DNA from: Mesotaenium endlicherianum
Lineage: Eukaryota > Streptophyta > Zygnematophyceae > Zygnematales > Mesotaeniaceae
Length of the DNA stretch: 32,681 nt
Assembly (NCBI GenBank): GCA_009602735.1
Contig: WELA01003142.1
Coordinates: 1 to 32,681, forward strand
Direction: 5' to 3'
Positions 22,008 through 32,453 of the stretch are shown in pieces. Position 1 is the first letter of the stretch; every line of letters starts with the position of its first letter. The notes beneath the pieces are model-generated. The model saw only the letters and a program-made list of their open reading frames with translations, did no database searches and was not told where the DNA came from. Both the position numbers and the translations under genes were made by a program.

Positions 22008-23688
22008 CATGTGTGTGCGTGTGTATCTGATATGATGCAGTGACGGCTGACGAGTACGAAGAGCATAAGGTGGGGTAACGACTCTCACCTCCTGCACCTA
22101 TCTTCCTCCCCAACCGTGTGCATATGAGCGCCGCATCAATGCCACCTGTTGCTAACTTGCTCAGAAGCTAGGCCATAGGAGTGGCAGCAGCAGCAGCTGT
22201 TGTCCACCCGGCAGAATACAATGGCAGGAGACTGGGGCAAAGAGCACGTCCACAAGGATTGGACACAGATGACTAGACAGGAAGATTGGAGCGCGCCAAT
22301 ACTTGTCAAAACTTGTGTGTCGCAGGGGTGGGGCTCTAGGCAGCGGGGCTCTGTACGGGAAGGGTATCAGGGTGGGGGTTGGCGACTGCGGCAGCAGAAC
22401 TCGCCAGCTGGCGCTGCTGACAGTGGGGCGCAAGAGAGAGAGAGAGAGCCGCTTGTGTGCAGCATGTGCTGGGAGGAGCCGCCGCCCGCAGGGCGCTGCA
22501 TTTCTTTTCCGAGTCGGAGCGCGTCAGAGCAGGCACGTCCGCTTGCCCGCTTGCCTTCTTACCCGCCTCTCCGCTACATGCGCATTGCCCTATGTGCCTC
22601 GTCCAGCTATAAGTGCCTTCGGGACAGTAGTGGTGGCTCCACAATGCCCAGGCCTTCCCCATCCTCGCCCCCCACCTCTCCCCCCCGATCCCTTCTCTCA
22701 TCGTCAGTTCGTTCTTCTGTATGTGTGTATATGTGTGTGTGTTTTTTTTTTCTTTGTGCACGTGTGTGCGTGTGTGCCTATGTGTGCACTCGCACAAGCT
22801 CACGTGTTTGTGCGTCTCTATTACTAGCCCCGCTTTCAAAGTTCATCATGCCACTTCCTTTCCAATCCAACCAGATGCGCTTACGATTGGGTTTTGCTGC
22901 CCTGCAAGGGGGAAGGGCTGCAGTGGTGTGGGTGGGGCACCCCACTCCCACGCCCTTATACGCACACCAGATCAGGTTCCATCTCTGATGGGCACAGGAG
23001 AGACCGAATGCACAATCGCTGAGTCGCCTGCAGCGAGTGAGTGGGAGTGGGGTGCAGGTGTGGAGGCCTGGAGAGCGGGCGACCTGCCTCTGTTTGGGCG
23101 CCTCATGACAGAATCAGGCGACAGCTCCATCCACAACTATGAGTGCGGTACTCCTCTAAGCTCTCTCACACGCAGTTCTCACAGAAGAACATACATCTGA
23201 GGGGTTGCTGGGGCCCCTCCTCATCTGGGCAGCTAGATGTGAGACTCGCGCCTGGGCTGGGCCACGCTTGCCTTAAACCCTCAAGTGGGCATGCGGTCCT
23301 CGACTCAGATCGTTTATCTGGACTTCCCTGTGCCTCTCGCACAAGCGTCGTATCCTTCTCCTCCGTTGCCTGGAAGTCCTGCAGGAGCGGCTGTGGCAGG
23401 GAGGGCTCATCATGCGTGTAATTGATTCTCTCTGCAGGTACCCCTGTGCTTATCCAGCTGAGGAGCATTCTCCTCGGGACACCTGGCATTTTTGGAGCTC
23501 GGTTTTGTGGAGCGGGTTTTCGGGGCTGCTGCGTGGCCTTGGTAGAGGCCGGGCGAGCTAGTGCAGCTGCAGCCATGGTTGAGCAGGCATACCGCCAGGT
23601 GCAGCCAGAGCTTGTTGGTGGCATGGCCCACGGGCAGTGTGTGCTTCTGTGCGACTCCACAGATGCCGCCTGCCTGATGCCCTCTTGA
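14296..23688 (+). CDS. GALAK: Galacturonokinase (GHMP kinase family), 14 exons
   Basis: The enzyme phosphorylates D-galacturonic acid to GalA-1-phosphate with ATP, a cytosolic salvage step towards UDP-GalA and pectin. Exons: 14296-14316, 14366-14479, 15271-15342, 15897-15940, 16407-16632, 16904-16969, 19748-19827, 20013-20112, 20733-20935, 21646-21686, 22041-22069, 22463-22532, 23058-23147, 23438-23688; 468 residues. Phases agree at every junction and align throughout with the Arabidopsis enzyme as I remember it. Motif 1 is PYRICPLGAHIDHQGG, motif 2 HGSGISSSAA (ATP loop) and motif 3 GARFCGAGFRGCC. Further matches include WGAYARGAV, VAYLLALEHVNGLHLSPEEN, GLSNGVLDPAALLLS, RIMLAFSGLRHALTQTPGYG, RRALHFFSESERVRAG and SIHNYECG. 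It is longer than the roughly 420-residue plant enzyme because of low-complexity inserts in exons 5 and 9. Intron 12 seems to be GC-AG. The start (MSLSITQ) requires a 49-nt first intron; ATG 14375 is the alternative. Intron 6 contains the assembly gap. Confidence 0.93.
14641..14690. repeat. TA/TATACA microsatellite in intron 2 of the kinase gene
   Basis: An alternating TATATA tract is interrupted by TACA units. It is non-coding. Confidence 0.8.
16097..16125. repeat. CTCC/CCTC microsatellite in intron 4
   Basis: About seven CCTC tetramers run in tandem, with an undetermined base (N) shortly after at 16139. Confidence 0.8.
17043..17770. other. Assembly gap (728 N) within intron 6 of the kinase gene
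   Basis: The run of N is bordered on the left by C-rich sequence and on the right by 11 perfect CTG units. It lies between the exons ending at 16969 and starting at 19748, whose protein sequences join without loss, so no coding exon needs to be hidden in it. The true length is unknown. Confidence 0.95.
17771..17803. repeat. (CTG)11 at the gap edge
   Basis: Eleven uninterrupted CTG triplets abut the N run. The real tract may extend into the gap. The poly-Leu and poly-Gln ORFs over it are artefacts of the repeat. Confidence 0.95.
17893..18012. repeat. Imperfect CTC/CTG/CTCCTG repeat tract in intron 6
   Basis: CTCCTC, CTCCTG and CTGCTG units run for about 120 bases. The location is intronic. 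Confidence 0.8.
20386..20432. repeat. CTC microsatellite in intron 8
   Basis: A near-perfect CTC trinucleotide run lies between the exons ending at 20112 and starting at 20733. Confidence 0.85.
21971..22024. repeat. GT/GC dinucleotide repeat in intron 10
   Basis: A (GT)n run passes into GCGCGC and back to GT, and stops 17 bases before the short 29-nt exon 11. Confidence 0.85.
22718..22790. repeat. GT-rich tract with T9 run in intron 12
   Basis: Interrupted GTGTGT units flank a TTTTTTTTT run. The tract is non-coding. Confidence 0.7.
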
Positions 23689-24257
23689 TACCACTTTTGT
23701 TGCCCTCTCTGGTCTTCTCTCACACACTTTCAAATGTCTCTTCTGGAAAGTGTAGACGTTTCTTATCAGATATGATAAATCATCAATTATATAAGGACAG
23801 TATGAATGAATGTAACTTTTTATCATCCAAGAAAATGTTTTCTTTGTGCATATATCTTTGAACAAAAAAGGGCATGATGTAATTCAAACCTACCCTTATT
23901 TCTCTTGTTAGAGACTGCTACAAAGAAACTGTATATTGCACATGAGTGTCCTTGAGCATAGCCATTGTTTCTAAATCAACTGCGCAGCAGAGCAGCTATT
24001 CATATCAGATCGTATCAAGTTGTTTCCCATATAGATGCAACATGTCCCTATACAAATGCAACGAGTTGTTCCATGCGAGATCACCAGGCTTATCTATTAG
24101 TTGTTTGAGGTATTTGGCGGTTGAAGACCAGTCCCTTAAGTGTTGCTTGGATTATCAGCCTCATGCAGCCTGCCTGCACGTCAACACCAATTAAAGCCTA
24201 GCTTAAAGCAGCAGCGGGCTCCTGTTGAATGCGAGTAGGGCAGCGGCTGAGAGAAAA
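23689..24257. other. Convergent intergenic region between GALAK and SDH2
   Basis: About 570 bases separate the two stop codons, so both 3' UTRs and polyadenylation sites must lie here. It is AT-rich compared with the flanking exons. No gene is recognised. Confidence 0.6.
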
Positions 24258-26934
24258 TCAGGAGGAGGCCCGAGTCTCTTGCGGGGCTTCTTTAAGCTGC
24301 CCAACGTCAGAGGTGCCGAGATACTCCTTGGTGACAACCATGCGCTTCATCTCCTGGATGGCCTTCCCAGGGTTGAGGTGCTTGGGGCAGGCTTTTGCGC
24401 AGTTGAAGATCGTGTGGCACCGGAACATCTTCTGCCCCGACAGGTTCTCCAGACGCTCCCTCGTGTACTGGTCCCGGCTGCAGGGGGGCATGCACACGCG
24501 CCAGTCATGTACCAATCACGCAGGCACCCGGAGGTGTCGTTGGGCTTGCGACGGGGGGTCATTAATACATGTGCTATGTTAAGGTTAATCAACTCGAGAC
24601 AACATTTGGCCTGCATATTCTTGAAGCGGTGAACGTGTACAGGCAAAGTAGTTGTAGCGATATCAGACAATTTTGCTAACAATCACACACTAACCTTTAC
24701 AGCACTCCCCATTCACAACCTGGGGCGGGGTTTCTGGTCTCCTGTTTCAGCCTCTACACTGACAAAGCAAATACGAGGGGATAAATTACCAGACTGATTT
24801 AAGTGTACCTACCACTGCCTGCCGGCTACTAGCCAGCAGCGTGCCTAAGCTGGTGAAAGCATATGAGGTTGTTTTCGACAAAAGCTGTTTGACGAATGAG
24901 CATCACTGTTTGCGTAAGTGGCACAAGCTTGTGACTCAATCAAGACTTGAAGGACCAATATCTTGATAATCATTGGAGACAACATAGGGGAATGTGACAT
25001 CTTCTTTTAGTGTTATTTATATTGATCATTTTAATGGGTCAAATGCTGATTGCAATCCTGCGTGACGACAGCTGACGTCTATCTTAAAAGCGTCAATATA
25101 ACTTGAACTTGATACAGAAATAATCAGAACCACTTCCCGATCTTGATTGCCCTAAACACACATGCCAATAGCGGATACAACGTCGAAGCCTCTGCGATGT
25201 GACGTCCACAAAGCGGCACACTTTGAACTTCGTGATTGCCCCAGTTTTTGTAACGTGCCTTACGACAAAATAGTGCAAATTGCAACTGGCAGCTGAGGTG
25301 GAAACACAAGCAAGAATAAGCAAACCCTTTCTTTTGGGGGGGGGGAGGGGGGAGACTGCATGGTGAGCTTGTGGCAAGAACACACCTGTCCCTGACCCAG
25401 CGGTTGGCGTTGATAAGGACAGCTGGCGACAGGAATCGCTCGGAGTTCCACCAGTACTCAGGGCAGGCTGTGCTGCAGCAGAAGCAGAGGATGCACTCGT
25501 AGCGCCCGTTCAGCTTGGCCCTGTCGCGCGGAGACTGCCGGAACTCCCGCCCGTCCTTGGGCACTGTGTCCGTCTTCAGCCATGGCTCAATGGACCTGCA
25601 AGAGAGGGATTTACAAACGCTTCATGGGGTCATTGTAGGCTGTTAAGATTATATATCCGAACATCTCTATCTCCTTGTCTTCCTGATACCTATTTACCCG
25701 TAATTCACATCTTACCATTAACTACCAAGCTCCATCTTACACTCTCGATGTACCCCTTCCCTTCAACAGTTACACTTCACCCATCCGGTGTAAGTTCTGA
25801 TGCCCGCTGATGCCCTTAAAAGCCGCTATATGCATGATTTGCGTGCAACTAGGACAACAGGCTTACGTGCTGCTGCTTGGAGGGAGAAGAAAGTGCACCA
25901 GCTGGCTTACTTGTACTGCTGGTACAGCTGGCTGAGGTCAACCACGAGGTCTTTTATGACAAACATGTGAGGCAGCGGCGTGATGGTCGTCACGTGCCCC
26001 CTTGTGTGGTTGACAGGTGTCAAGCAGGCCAGGCCATTCTGGCCGTCGATGTTCATGCTGCACGAGCCGCAGATGCCCTCCCGGCAGGACCTACGGTAGG
26101 TGACGGTCGGGTCTAGCTCGTTCTTGATCTTGCCCAACACATCCAGCACCTGCGAGCTTGCATGCAAGCATGCTCATGCATCAGCAAGAACGTAAGCAGA
26201 AATTCACAACTCAAAGGACGGGTGAAGTTGCAAGACGCACCAAAAAGGTTCATCTGCAATCATTCAAGCACATTTGCTGATGGATACGTTTAGCAAGGAT
26301 GAATGTTTAAATTATTTAGCCAGTTGCTGACTTCTAGTAATGACAAGCAAGTTGGCATGTACCTCCTGTATGTCTGAATGCAGTTTGACTACACTTGGTC
26401 AAATTGTCCTAGCCCCGTCCAAACATTAATACATGCATGCAAGATTGTACATCATCTTGAGCTTAGTTAGCAGAGCTACGGCTTTAAATGCTAAGTACCA
26501 TGCGAGCCTTATTTCAGTTCGACTTGGGCGTTTTCCCCCTTATTTCTGCCTTACACTCTCCTGAGGCCAGCATGCGCTATACTCACCATGGGGCCACACT
26601 CAGAAACGTTGACCCGGTACAACTGCATCTTGGGCTTTTCGTTCTTGTCAGGTGACCACCGATAGAGACTAAACTCGTTCCATATGGGGACCTTGGGAGT
26701 CACAGAGGAATCTGCTGTGTACTTGTTTGTGGCATCAGCAGAACTGCTCATTGATGCGGATTGTCTGCCAGAGAAATGAAGTGAATGATTCTCACCCTCT
26801 GTACCCCGACATAGCAATTGATTCAAATTAGCGCTCGAATTCAAGAAACTGCTTGAGGAAGGGCCGCCAAGACTATAGTTGCCAGGGAAGCCATGAGAAG
26901 CATGGGTGATCAATCTTTGCCGGAGAAGACCCAT
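24258..26934 (-). CDS. SDH2: Succinate dehydrogenase iron-sulfur subunit, mitochondrial, four exons
   Basis: This is the subunit of respiratory complex II that carries electrons from the flavoprotein to ubiquinone. Exons on the minus strand are 26934-26587, 26149-25911, 25595-25386 and 24477-24258; all introns are GT-AG and phases fit, giving 338 residues. The N-terminus ([15 protein letters not shown]) is basic and hydroxylated, as in mitochondrial presequences; mature homology starts near residue 80. [2Fe-2S] ligands are C138, C143, C146 and C158 ([17 protein letters not shown]). [4Fe-4S] ligands are C230, C233, C236 ([12 protein letters not shown]) and C296; [3Fe-4S] ligands are C240, C286 and C292 ([13 protein letters not shown]). 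Trp in YWWN near the quinone site is present. The length exceeds the typical 270-290 residues because of the long presequence and a short tail. All ligands are intact, so it should be functional. Confidence 0.96.
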
Positions 26935-29139
26935 CTGCCCCAGCGTCAGCTTAACTTCTCTTATAAAAGACCAGCGAAGAGATAACCAGAGCCTTACTAT
27001 ACGCTGTACAAAACTACCTCGTTAACAAGAATCATATGGAATAAAGAGAACTATATATAAAAGATTAATGAACGCCTTCGCGTCTATAACACCTCCGAGA
27101 CATGTTATGTCGTAAAGTCTGCTCCTTTACTGACAGTCAACATTTACTCAGAATTGTGAACATGCAGAAAACCAGCAATGCGCATACAGCACATTTGGCA
27201 GCAGACTTCGTTGCCAGTACATGGTTCTTGGATACCTTTTTCCTTCAGGAACTGCCAAGTGAGCACTTCCCTGGAGTCTCGGTTTTGAGGTCCACGTGGA
27301 CTGAATTTATGTAAAACATGAGAGAGGTCAACGTTAGTGTAACCTTGACACCGCGAAAGGTGGTGTCGCTTCTCTTGTTTTAGTTCAGAGGCCATAAAGA
27401 GGTGTACTTGAATAATTGGGAGTAAAGTTAACTTAAAACTTGGCCGGACAGTTGTTTTTGCCTCAAACTTCACTTAAAGTAGTCTGCCGTTAGGTGTTTT
27501 TTCAAACTTTACTCATACAGCGTACTTTTTCCTTCGGTTAGGTTTTGGGGCATTAGAGCATTCACGTCATCAGACTTAGTCTTAACCCGCATGGAGGTCA
27601 GTATAATGTTCTTCAATGTTCTTCAATGTTCAAGACTTCACAACACACAAATTGCAGTTTCAAGAAGGTAACATTTTTTTGTCTTACTAAGACTTTGTTT
27701 CCAATTTCTTGTCTTCTTTCCCCCCAAACCCGTGCAATCACCTTCAATGTCTTAAATTCCACCTCCAAAGTCTTAAATAGACAGAACATAAAACTTATTA
27801 CTTGAACTCAGATCTTTAGTCCGTGCTGGTCAATTGGCTGCCCTGCAAACTTGGTCATGAAAACAAATGTATGAGTAAATTATGAAATAACTAGCACTCA
27901 AAGTACATGTATGAACTAGACTAGAGGTGACGAGAACCATGTACAAGTTCTAAATCCTTTTCTCATTGCAACCCAACTATTGATCCTATTCTACATTTTT
28001 CTTACTGAAATGAACATCACCTTAATTGTTGGCCCTCACATGTCGTGTCTTGACTTCTGAACATTCTTTCTTGAGATGGTGGGTGAAATCTAAATTGCTT
28101 GCAATGAGATCTCACATTTACATTGAATTGGCATCATAACTTTAAGAATGGCATGCTTACGCATGCTCCATAATAATGCCAAAGAATTGACATTTTAGTC
28201 CATCACGTTATGCACAGGCGGCAAATAAATACGCCAGGTAATTTAGTATGAGGCATAGCTTGGAGACACTTTTTGAGATTGCAAATTCATGTACTTCATA
28301 TATTTATTGCCCTAAACACAACTACCTGGTGCCTTACATCGCTTTTCCATTACAAGCGACTTTGAAGATCGAGGAAGTGAAAACTCGATTTCTAGGACAG
28401 AAAACTACGTCATGCTAGTCACCCAGGTGTTTTGTCTCGAGAACTTTGGAAAACCGTGACCATCTTCAGCAGCAAAACTTGCAATAGGAAAGCGCTCAGG
28501 CGTGTCCCACTCCACAACCTCAAATCTTTCCAAGAATTAAGCTTCTCACTTGCATCGACTCTCTGTGGGCAATGCAAAAAAAACTATACTTGTGATGTCA
28601 CGGTGGGTGTAAGACACGTAGCGAATGTGGAAGAAGGAAAAGGAGCGCCCTTGAACTTGCCAAAAATGGGCTGGAACCTTGAAGAAACGAACTGTTGCCG
28701 CACGCGTGAAAATACTGAAAAAGTACCAATCCATGTCAAGGATTATGAAGAAATTGAGGAGATTCCGGAAAACACCATGGTTTGAGTGGAATCTTCCTTT
28801 TCGTGTTCTGAAGGCTTGAGGGTGGAAAGATTCCGGTAAAATTTAAAACTAACGTGCGTAATTTGCGCAAAGCACTGTAGCATGACGGTAATAGTGCATC
28901 GTCGTTCCCATAATCACAAAACCCCGCCCAAAATCAAGCCCATAACGTTGACGACTTGAAAAAGGATGAAGGGGCGATAGAGAGCCGTCGATTTTGAGAT
29001 TACCTTCGTGGTAAGGTTTTGACGTCGAGTTTCGCAAGTTTTCTTCGACTTTTCTACGATTTCGCTGTAATGGAAAAGCGCCGTTAGAAGCCGTGGAATG
29101 TAGAGTTAAGCGCACGCTTATAAGAGGGCAAGGTGAATA

Positions 29140-29520
29140 CCTACTATAGTAAAACAGATAGATAAAGTACTTAGTAAAATAGAATACTTCATTTATTCAA
29201 GACAAGGATCTTTGAATACAAGTGGTAGCTTCTTGAAAACAGATGGCTTCTCGAAAGTGATCATATTTTTGGAATTTTGCAAGTACAAGAGTGATTCTAG
29301 AATGCCTATCTATGTTCTAGCTCTTGTTTATATACTTGTTACGTCATAAGTAATTTCTAGGAAAGTGCATGTTGATGTGTTGGCACCAACACATCCCAAA
29401 ACTTGCCACCTCTTTCTAGAATAATGTACACATGTCCTTTTGACCTAAAAATGGCATATTTGACTTTTGCCACATGGAGTTCTACTAGGTCCTTCCTCTA
29501 AATTCGAGAATGCCTTGGAA
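29140..29520 (-). repeat. Possible LTR remnant (minus strand)
   Basis: Read on the minus strand the stretch has a TATA-like box (AAGTATATAAAC, about 29329-29340) and, about 140 bases on, AATAAA (about 29192). Such promoter plus poly(A) spacing is typical of an LTR. It also carries the inverted repeat GATGTGTTGG-CA-CCAACACATC. No coding sequence of a retrotransposon adjoins and the ends are not defined. Confidence 0.25.
29374..29395. repeat. Perfect 10-bp inverted repeat with 2-bp spacer
   Basis: GATGTGTTGG, CA, CCAACACATC. It is a possible protein-binding palindrome or the footprint of two element ends. Confidence 0.85.
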
Positions 29521-30827
29521 GGTTCAAAGGACATAAACCAAGTCACTAGAGTATCTATTCGCACTTGAATCCTCACAAAACCTCTCTAAAATATTCAAAA
29601 AACAGTAAAATTAAAACAAACTAATTATTCCTACCTCATATCACTACACCTACCTCTTGAAGCACCCTGGTAACTTACAAGCCAAGGAGAATCAAGAATG
29701 AATAGGACCCTCTATTTATTGTGAGTGAAAATGCATCTGCAATGAAGTGTTTGAGATTCGGATAATTTACCACCCTTTGATGTAGAACTTCTCGTATTTT
29801 GAGATAATTGATGTTACATGGTGAGCAATGGGCGGCACTATGGAAGCTATACTCGTATGCTCTAAGGCATAGCGTCAAGTGGCTAAATATTTCCAAGTTT
29901 GATGCAAAAAAACCTACCTGATTTATCGTCCTTGTATAAAACAACCATCATAAAGTTCCCAACAAACAATTGTGGTAGGCAAGCTCCTGGAAACGATGCA
30001 AAACTTCATGCAAGCACTGTCCATGCTTTGCATGAGCCCACACGTTTGTAAGCACACTCGATTGCCACATTACATTGTGTGCAGCAGGGATACGGACTTG
30101 CTAAGAACACCTGCCCCACCTACTTTGAATGCTCTAGGGTTACTAACAAGAAAAACTATTTAACCGTGAGCATCCACATCCATGGGCGACATAATATGAA
30201 CGAAGCAAAGCACTTACAACGGCATGAATCTATAGCGACAGCGTGGCATAAGTCAGGCTCGAGTGGAGACCTGCTCAGTGACCATCTGAATGGCCATGCA
30301 CAATGTTTACTTGGATGCCTAGACTTTGTAAGTGGTCTACAATGTCCTAAAAATAAGCACCCCTATCGTCACCACGCTCCAGACACTGGCCAATACGCGA
30401 AATTCTATACCTCTGTCCTAGGTTCAGGCAAATCGCCAACTAAAATGAGAACAACCAAGGCATAAATATGAATATCAGCACCTCTGAATGTTGTCATCAA
30501 GATGGTATGACCAACTTTTATGCCCCGCAAACCTAAACTCTTCCAACTGTTGTATCAAATACTTGATCGAGAGTAAGCAGCTTTATTCCTTCGTACTGCC
30601 CTCTATCATGTTCTCAGTTGGAGAACGTAAATGAAAAATGTGAGCAAGGTTATGTCTCCGGCAGTGTGGGCGGAAGGAGGAACCGAGAGAGGGAGAAAAA
30701 CAGAGCCCACTGCAATGGCAAGTGTCGACAAGTGGGCAAGCGCTCCACTCTTTGACAGTGTGGAGGGTGCACCAGGCATGCCAAGTATGAGAGCTACAGC
30801 AGTCGCCAAGACAGCCAGTGGTGACTC

Positions 30828-32453
30828 CTACGAGCACCCTGCGAGGGCAGAGAGGGCCAGCCCGAGCAGGACCACAAATGGCACAGACGCCATCTGCCTG
30901 GCGGTCGCAGCGGAGCCAGGCGTGGAGCCCACGACCGACGTCGAATTGGGTGCCCCAACAAAGTCCCCACCTGGCGGTGGTGGTGACGCCGCTGTCGAGG
31001 GGGCACTGGCAACAGGTGGCAACACCACAGAAGAGCTCGCGTTGCTTGGAGGAGGCGGCACATCTGCGGCGTCGGATGCCACAGGTGGCGGCACAGCAGG
31101 CCGCGGCGGAGGCTGAGCACCACCAGTTTGGCCAGCTGGCGGCACGGGGGCTTTTGGCGCAGGAGGAGAAGGAGGCGGAGGAGAAGGAGGCAGAGGAGAA
31201 GGAGGCCGAGGAGAAGGAGGGGGAGGAGGAGAAGCAGCAATCGAGGCTGGAGGGCTCTTCCCAGTGCTGCTGACAGCAGGGGGAGGCGAGAGCGGCCGAG
31301 GCAAGACCAGGGGGGGTGGCGAGCTAGCAAGCTCCCGAGGGGGGGGGCTGGCGTGGGGGGGCGGCTGGCTATGATGCGGGGGTGGCGGGGGAGGAGCGCC
31401 AGGTGGCAGGGCCTGGAGCTGCGGGAGGGGGGGGGGCTTGACACCTGGAGCAATGACTGTGGGCGGCTTTGGAACTGGCGAGGGGCTCTCCGTGAAGCCG
31501 GCAGATGGCGGCAGGGGATAACGCAGCAGCCTGGCAGTGGGCAGGGGCCCCAGCCAGGCGGAGGCTGCCATGAAACGGTAGCTGAGGAAGGGCAGTGCCT
31601 GCTGCCTCGTGAGCGTGGAGCTCCAGGGCACGCGCTGCGCTGCGTGCAGGCCTGGCCCCCAGCACAAATACTGCAGCACCCTCCCCCCCCACATACGCAC
31701 AGGCATGCACACAGAGCATCAGCATCAGTATCAGCAGCAGCAGCAGCAGCAGCACACAGCAAGCAGCACACACAGGCACAGACACAGACTCTGGATAGAG
31801 CATGCACGGACGGACATGCACGCGCACACGCACAAAGGCACGCCAGCAGGCACACGCATATGGCAGAAACTTCAGCTCAGCAGAAATGCGGCACCTCTTC
31901 ACTTTGCCACTCGTGCAAGCACTCATCCAACAACGGGCTCGCAGCATCACTTGCATCCTCGGGCTGGCTGCGGCCCCTCTTCCTCTTCTCTCACTGCTTG
32001 TGGAGGAGAAAAGCCACAGCCCATTAGCAACCAGACATGAGGGCTGCCTGCACGCTCGTGACTTGTGCCAACCCCTCCGGCGGCATGGAGGATGTCCATA
32101 GCAGGGCAGGGCGGGGGTGTAGAGGTAGGGACAGAGGGGTCTCTTGGGGGTGCCACAATCCTCGCTGTCCTCTGCCCCTGGTTGCTTCGGTGAGACAGTC
32201 AGCATGCATGCAACAGTAACCCGGCGGGGAGCGGGGAGGGCAGTCAACAGGCCACAGAGGTGTGGGGCAAGGAGGAGATGGCATGCGTGTGCAAGCATGC
32301 ACGCACGCAAGAACGCACCTGGGAAAAGGAGGCGGTGTTCTCGCGCGCAGGTTCGCCCCAGTTGTCCCACCCCTGGGGCAGGATGCTGGTGTCGAAGAAG
32401 GAGTAGGCAAACACCACACGCGCGTACACCCCCCAAGCGCGCCCCAGCAGCAC
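30828..32453 (-). CDS. Pectinesterase with C-terminal hydroxyproline-rich domain and GPI-type end (partial, 5' part outside window)
   Basis: Two terminal exons on the minus strand, 32453-32319 and 31670-30828, are joined in phase 0 by a GT-AG intron; the upstream acceptor is CGAGCAG ending at 32454. The first exon has the pectinesterase signature LLGRAWGVYARVVFAYSFF with the substrate-binding Arg and Trp, then ILPQGWDNWGEPAREN. The second begins YLCWGPGLHAAQRVPWSS and ends the catalytic domain at PFLSYRFMAASAWLGPL. About 200 residues of Pro-rich sequence follow (ASPPPPPSPRPPSPLPPSPP, SPPPPGG), like extensins or pherophorins. The last 26 residues include a hydrophobic stretch (VPFVVLLGLALSALAGCS) after small residues, which looks like a GPI-anchor signal. 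The enzyme removes methyl esters from homogalacturonan. The catalytic Asp motifs lie in exons beyond the right edge. Confidence 0.88.
31146..31236. repeat. GGAGAAGGAGGC-type repeat inside the Pro-rich coding exon
   Basis: On the plus strand, units of GAGAAGGAGGC/GGCGGAG recur. On the coding strand they give PSPLPPSPPPPSPP. The Arg-rich plus-strand ORF over this stretch is the shadow. Confidence 0.8.

Larger units (their letters stand above)
26935..30827. other. AT-rich intergenic region between SDH2 and the pectinesterase gene
   Basis: It holds the SDH2 promoter (right of 26934) and the 3' flank of the pectinesterase gene. ORFs of 117 codons (28432-28785, +) and 128 codons (30079-30465, +) show no domain I recognise and no splice context, so I do not call them genes. 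A small direct duplication, GTTCTTCAATGTTCTTCAAT, lies near 27608. A possible LTR remnant is listed separately. Confidence 0.5.

Noticed and set aside
28432..28785. 117-codon ORF in the intergenic region
   Set aside because: It has no motif, homology or splice context that I can recognise; an ORF of this length is expected by chance.
30079..30465. 128-codon ORF in the intergenic region
   Set aside because: It has no recognisable domain and sits in AT-rich non-genic DNA; not supported as a gene.
31128..32027. Arg-rich plus-strand ORF of 299 codons
   Set aside because: It is the reverse-complement shadow of the Pro-rich exon of the pectinesterase.
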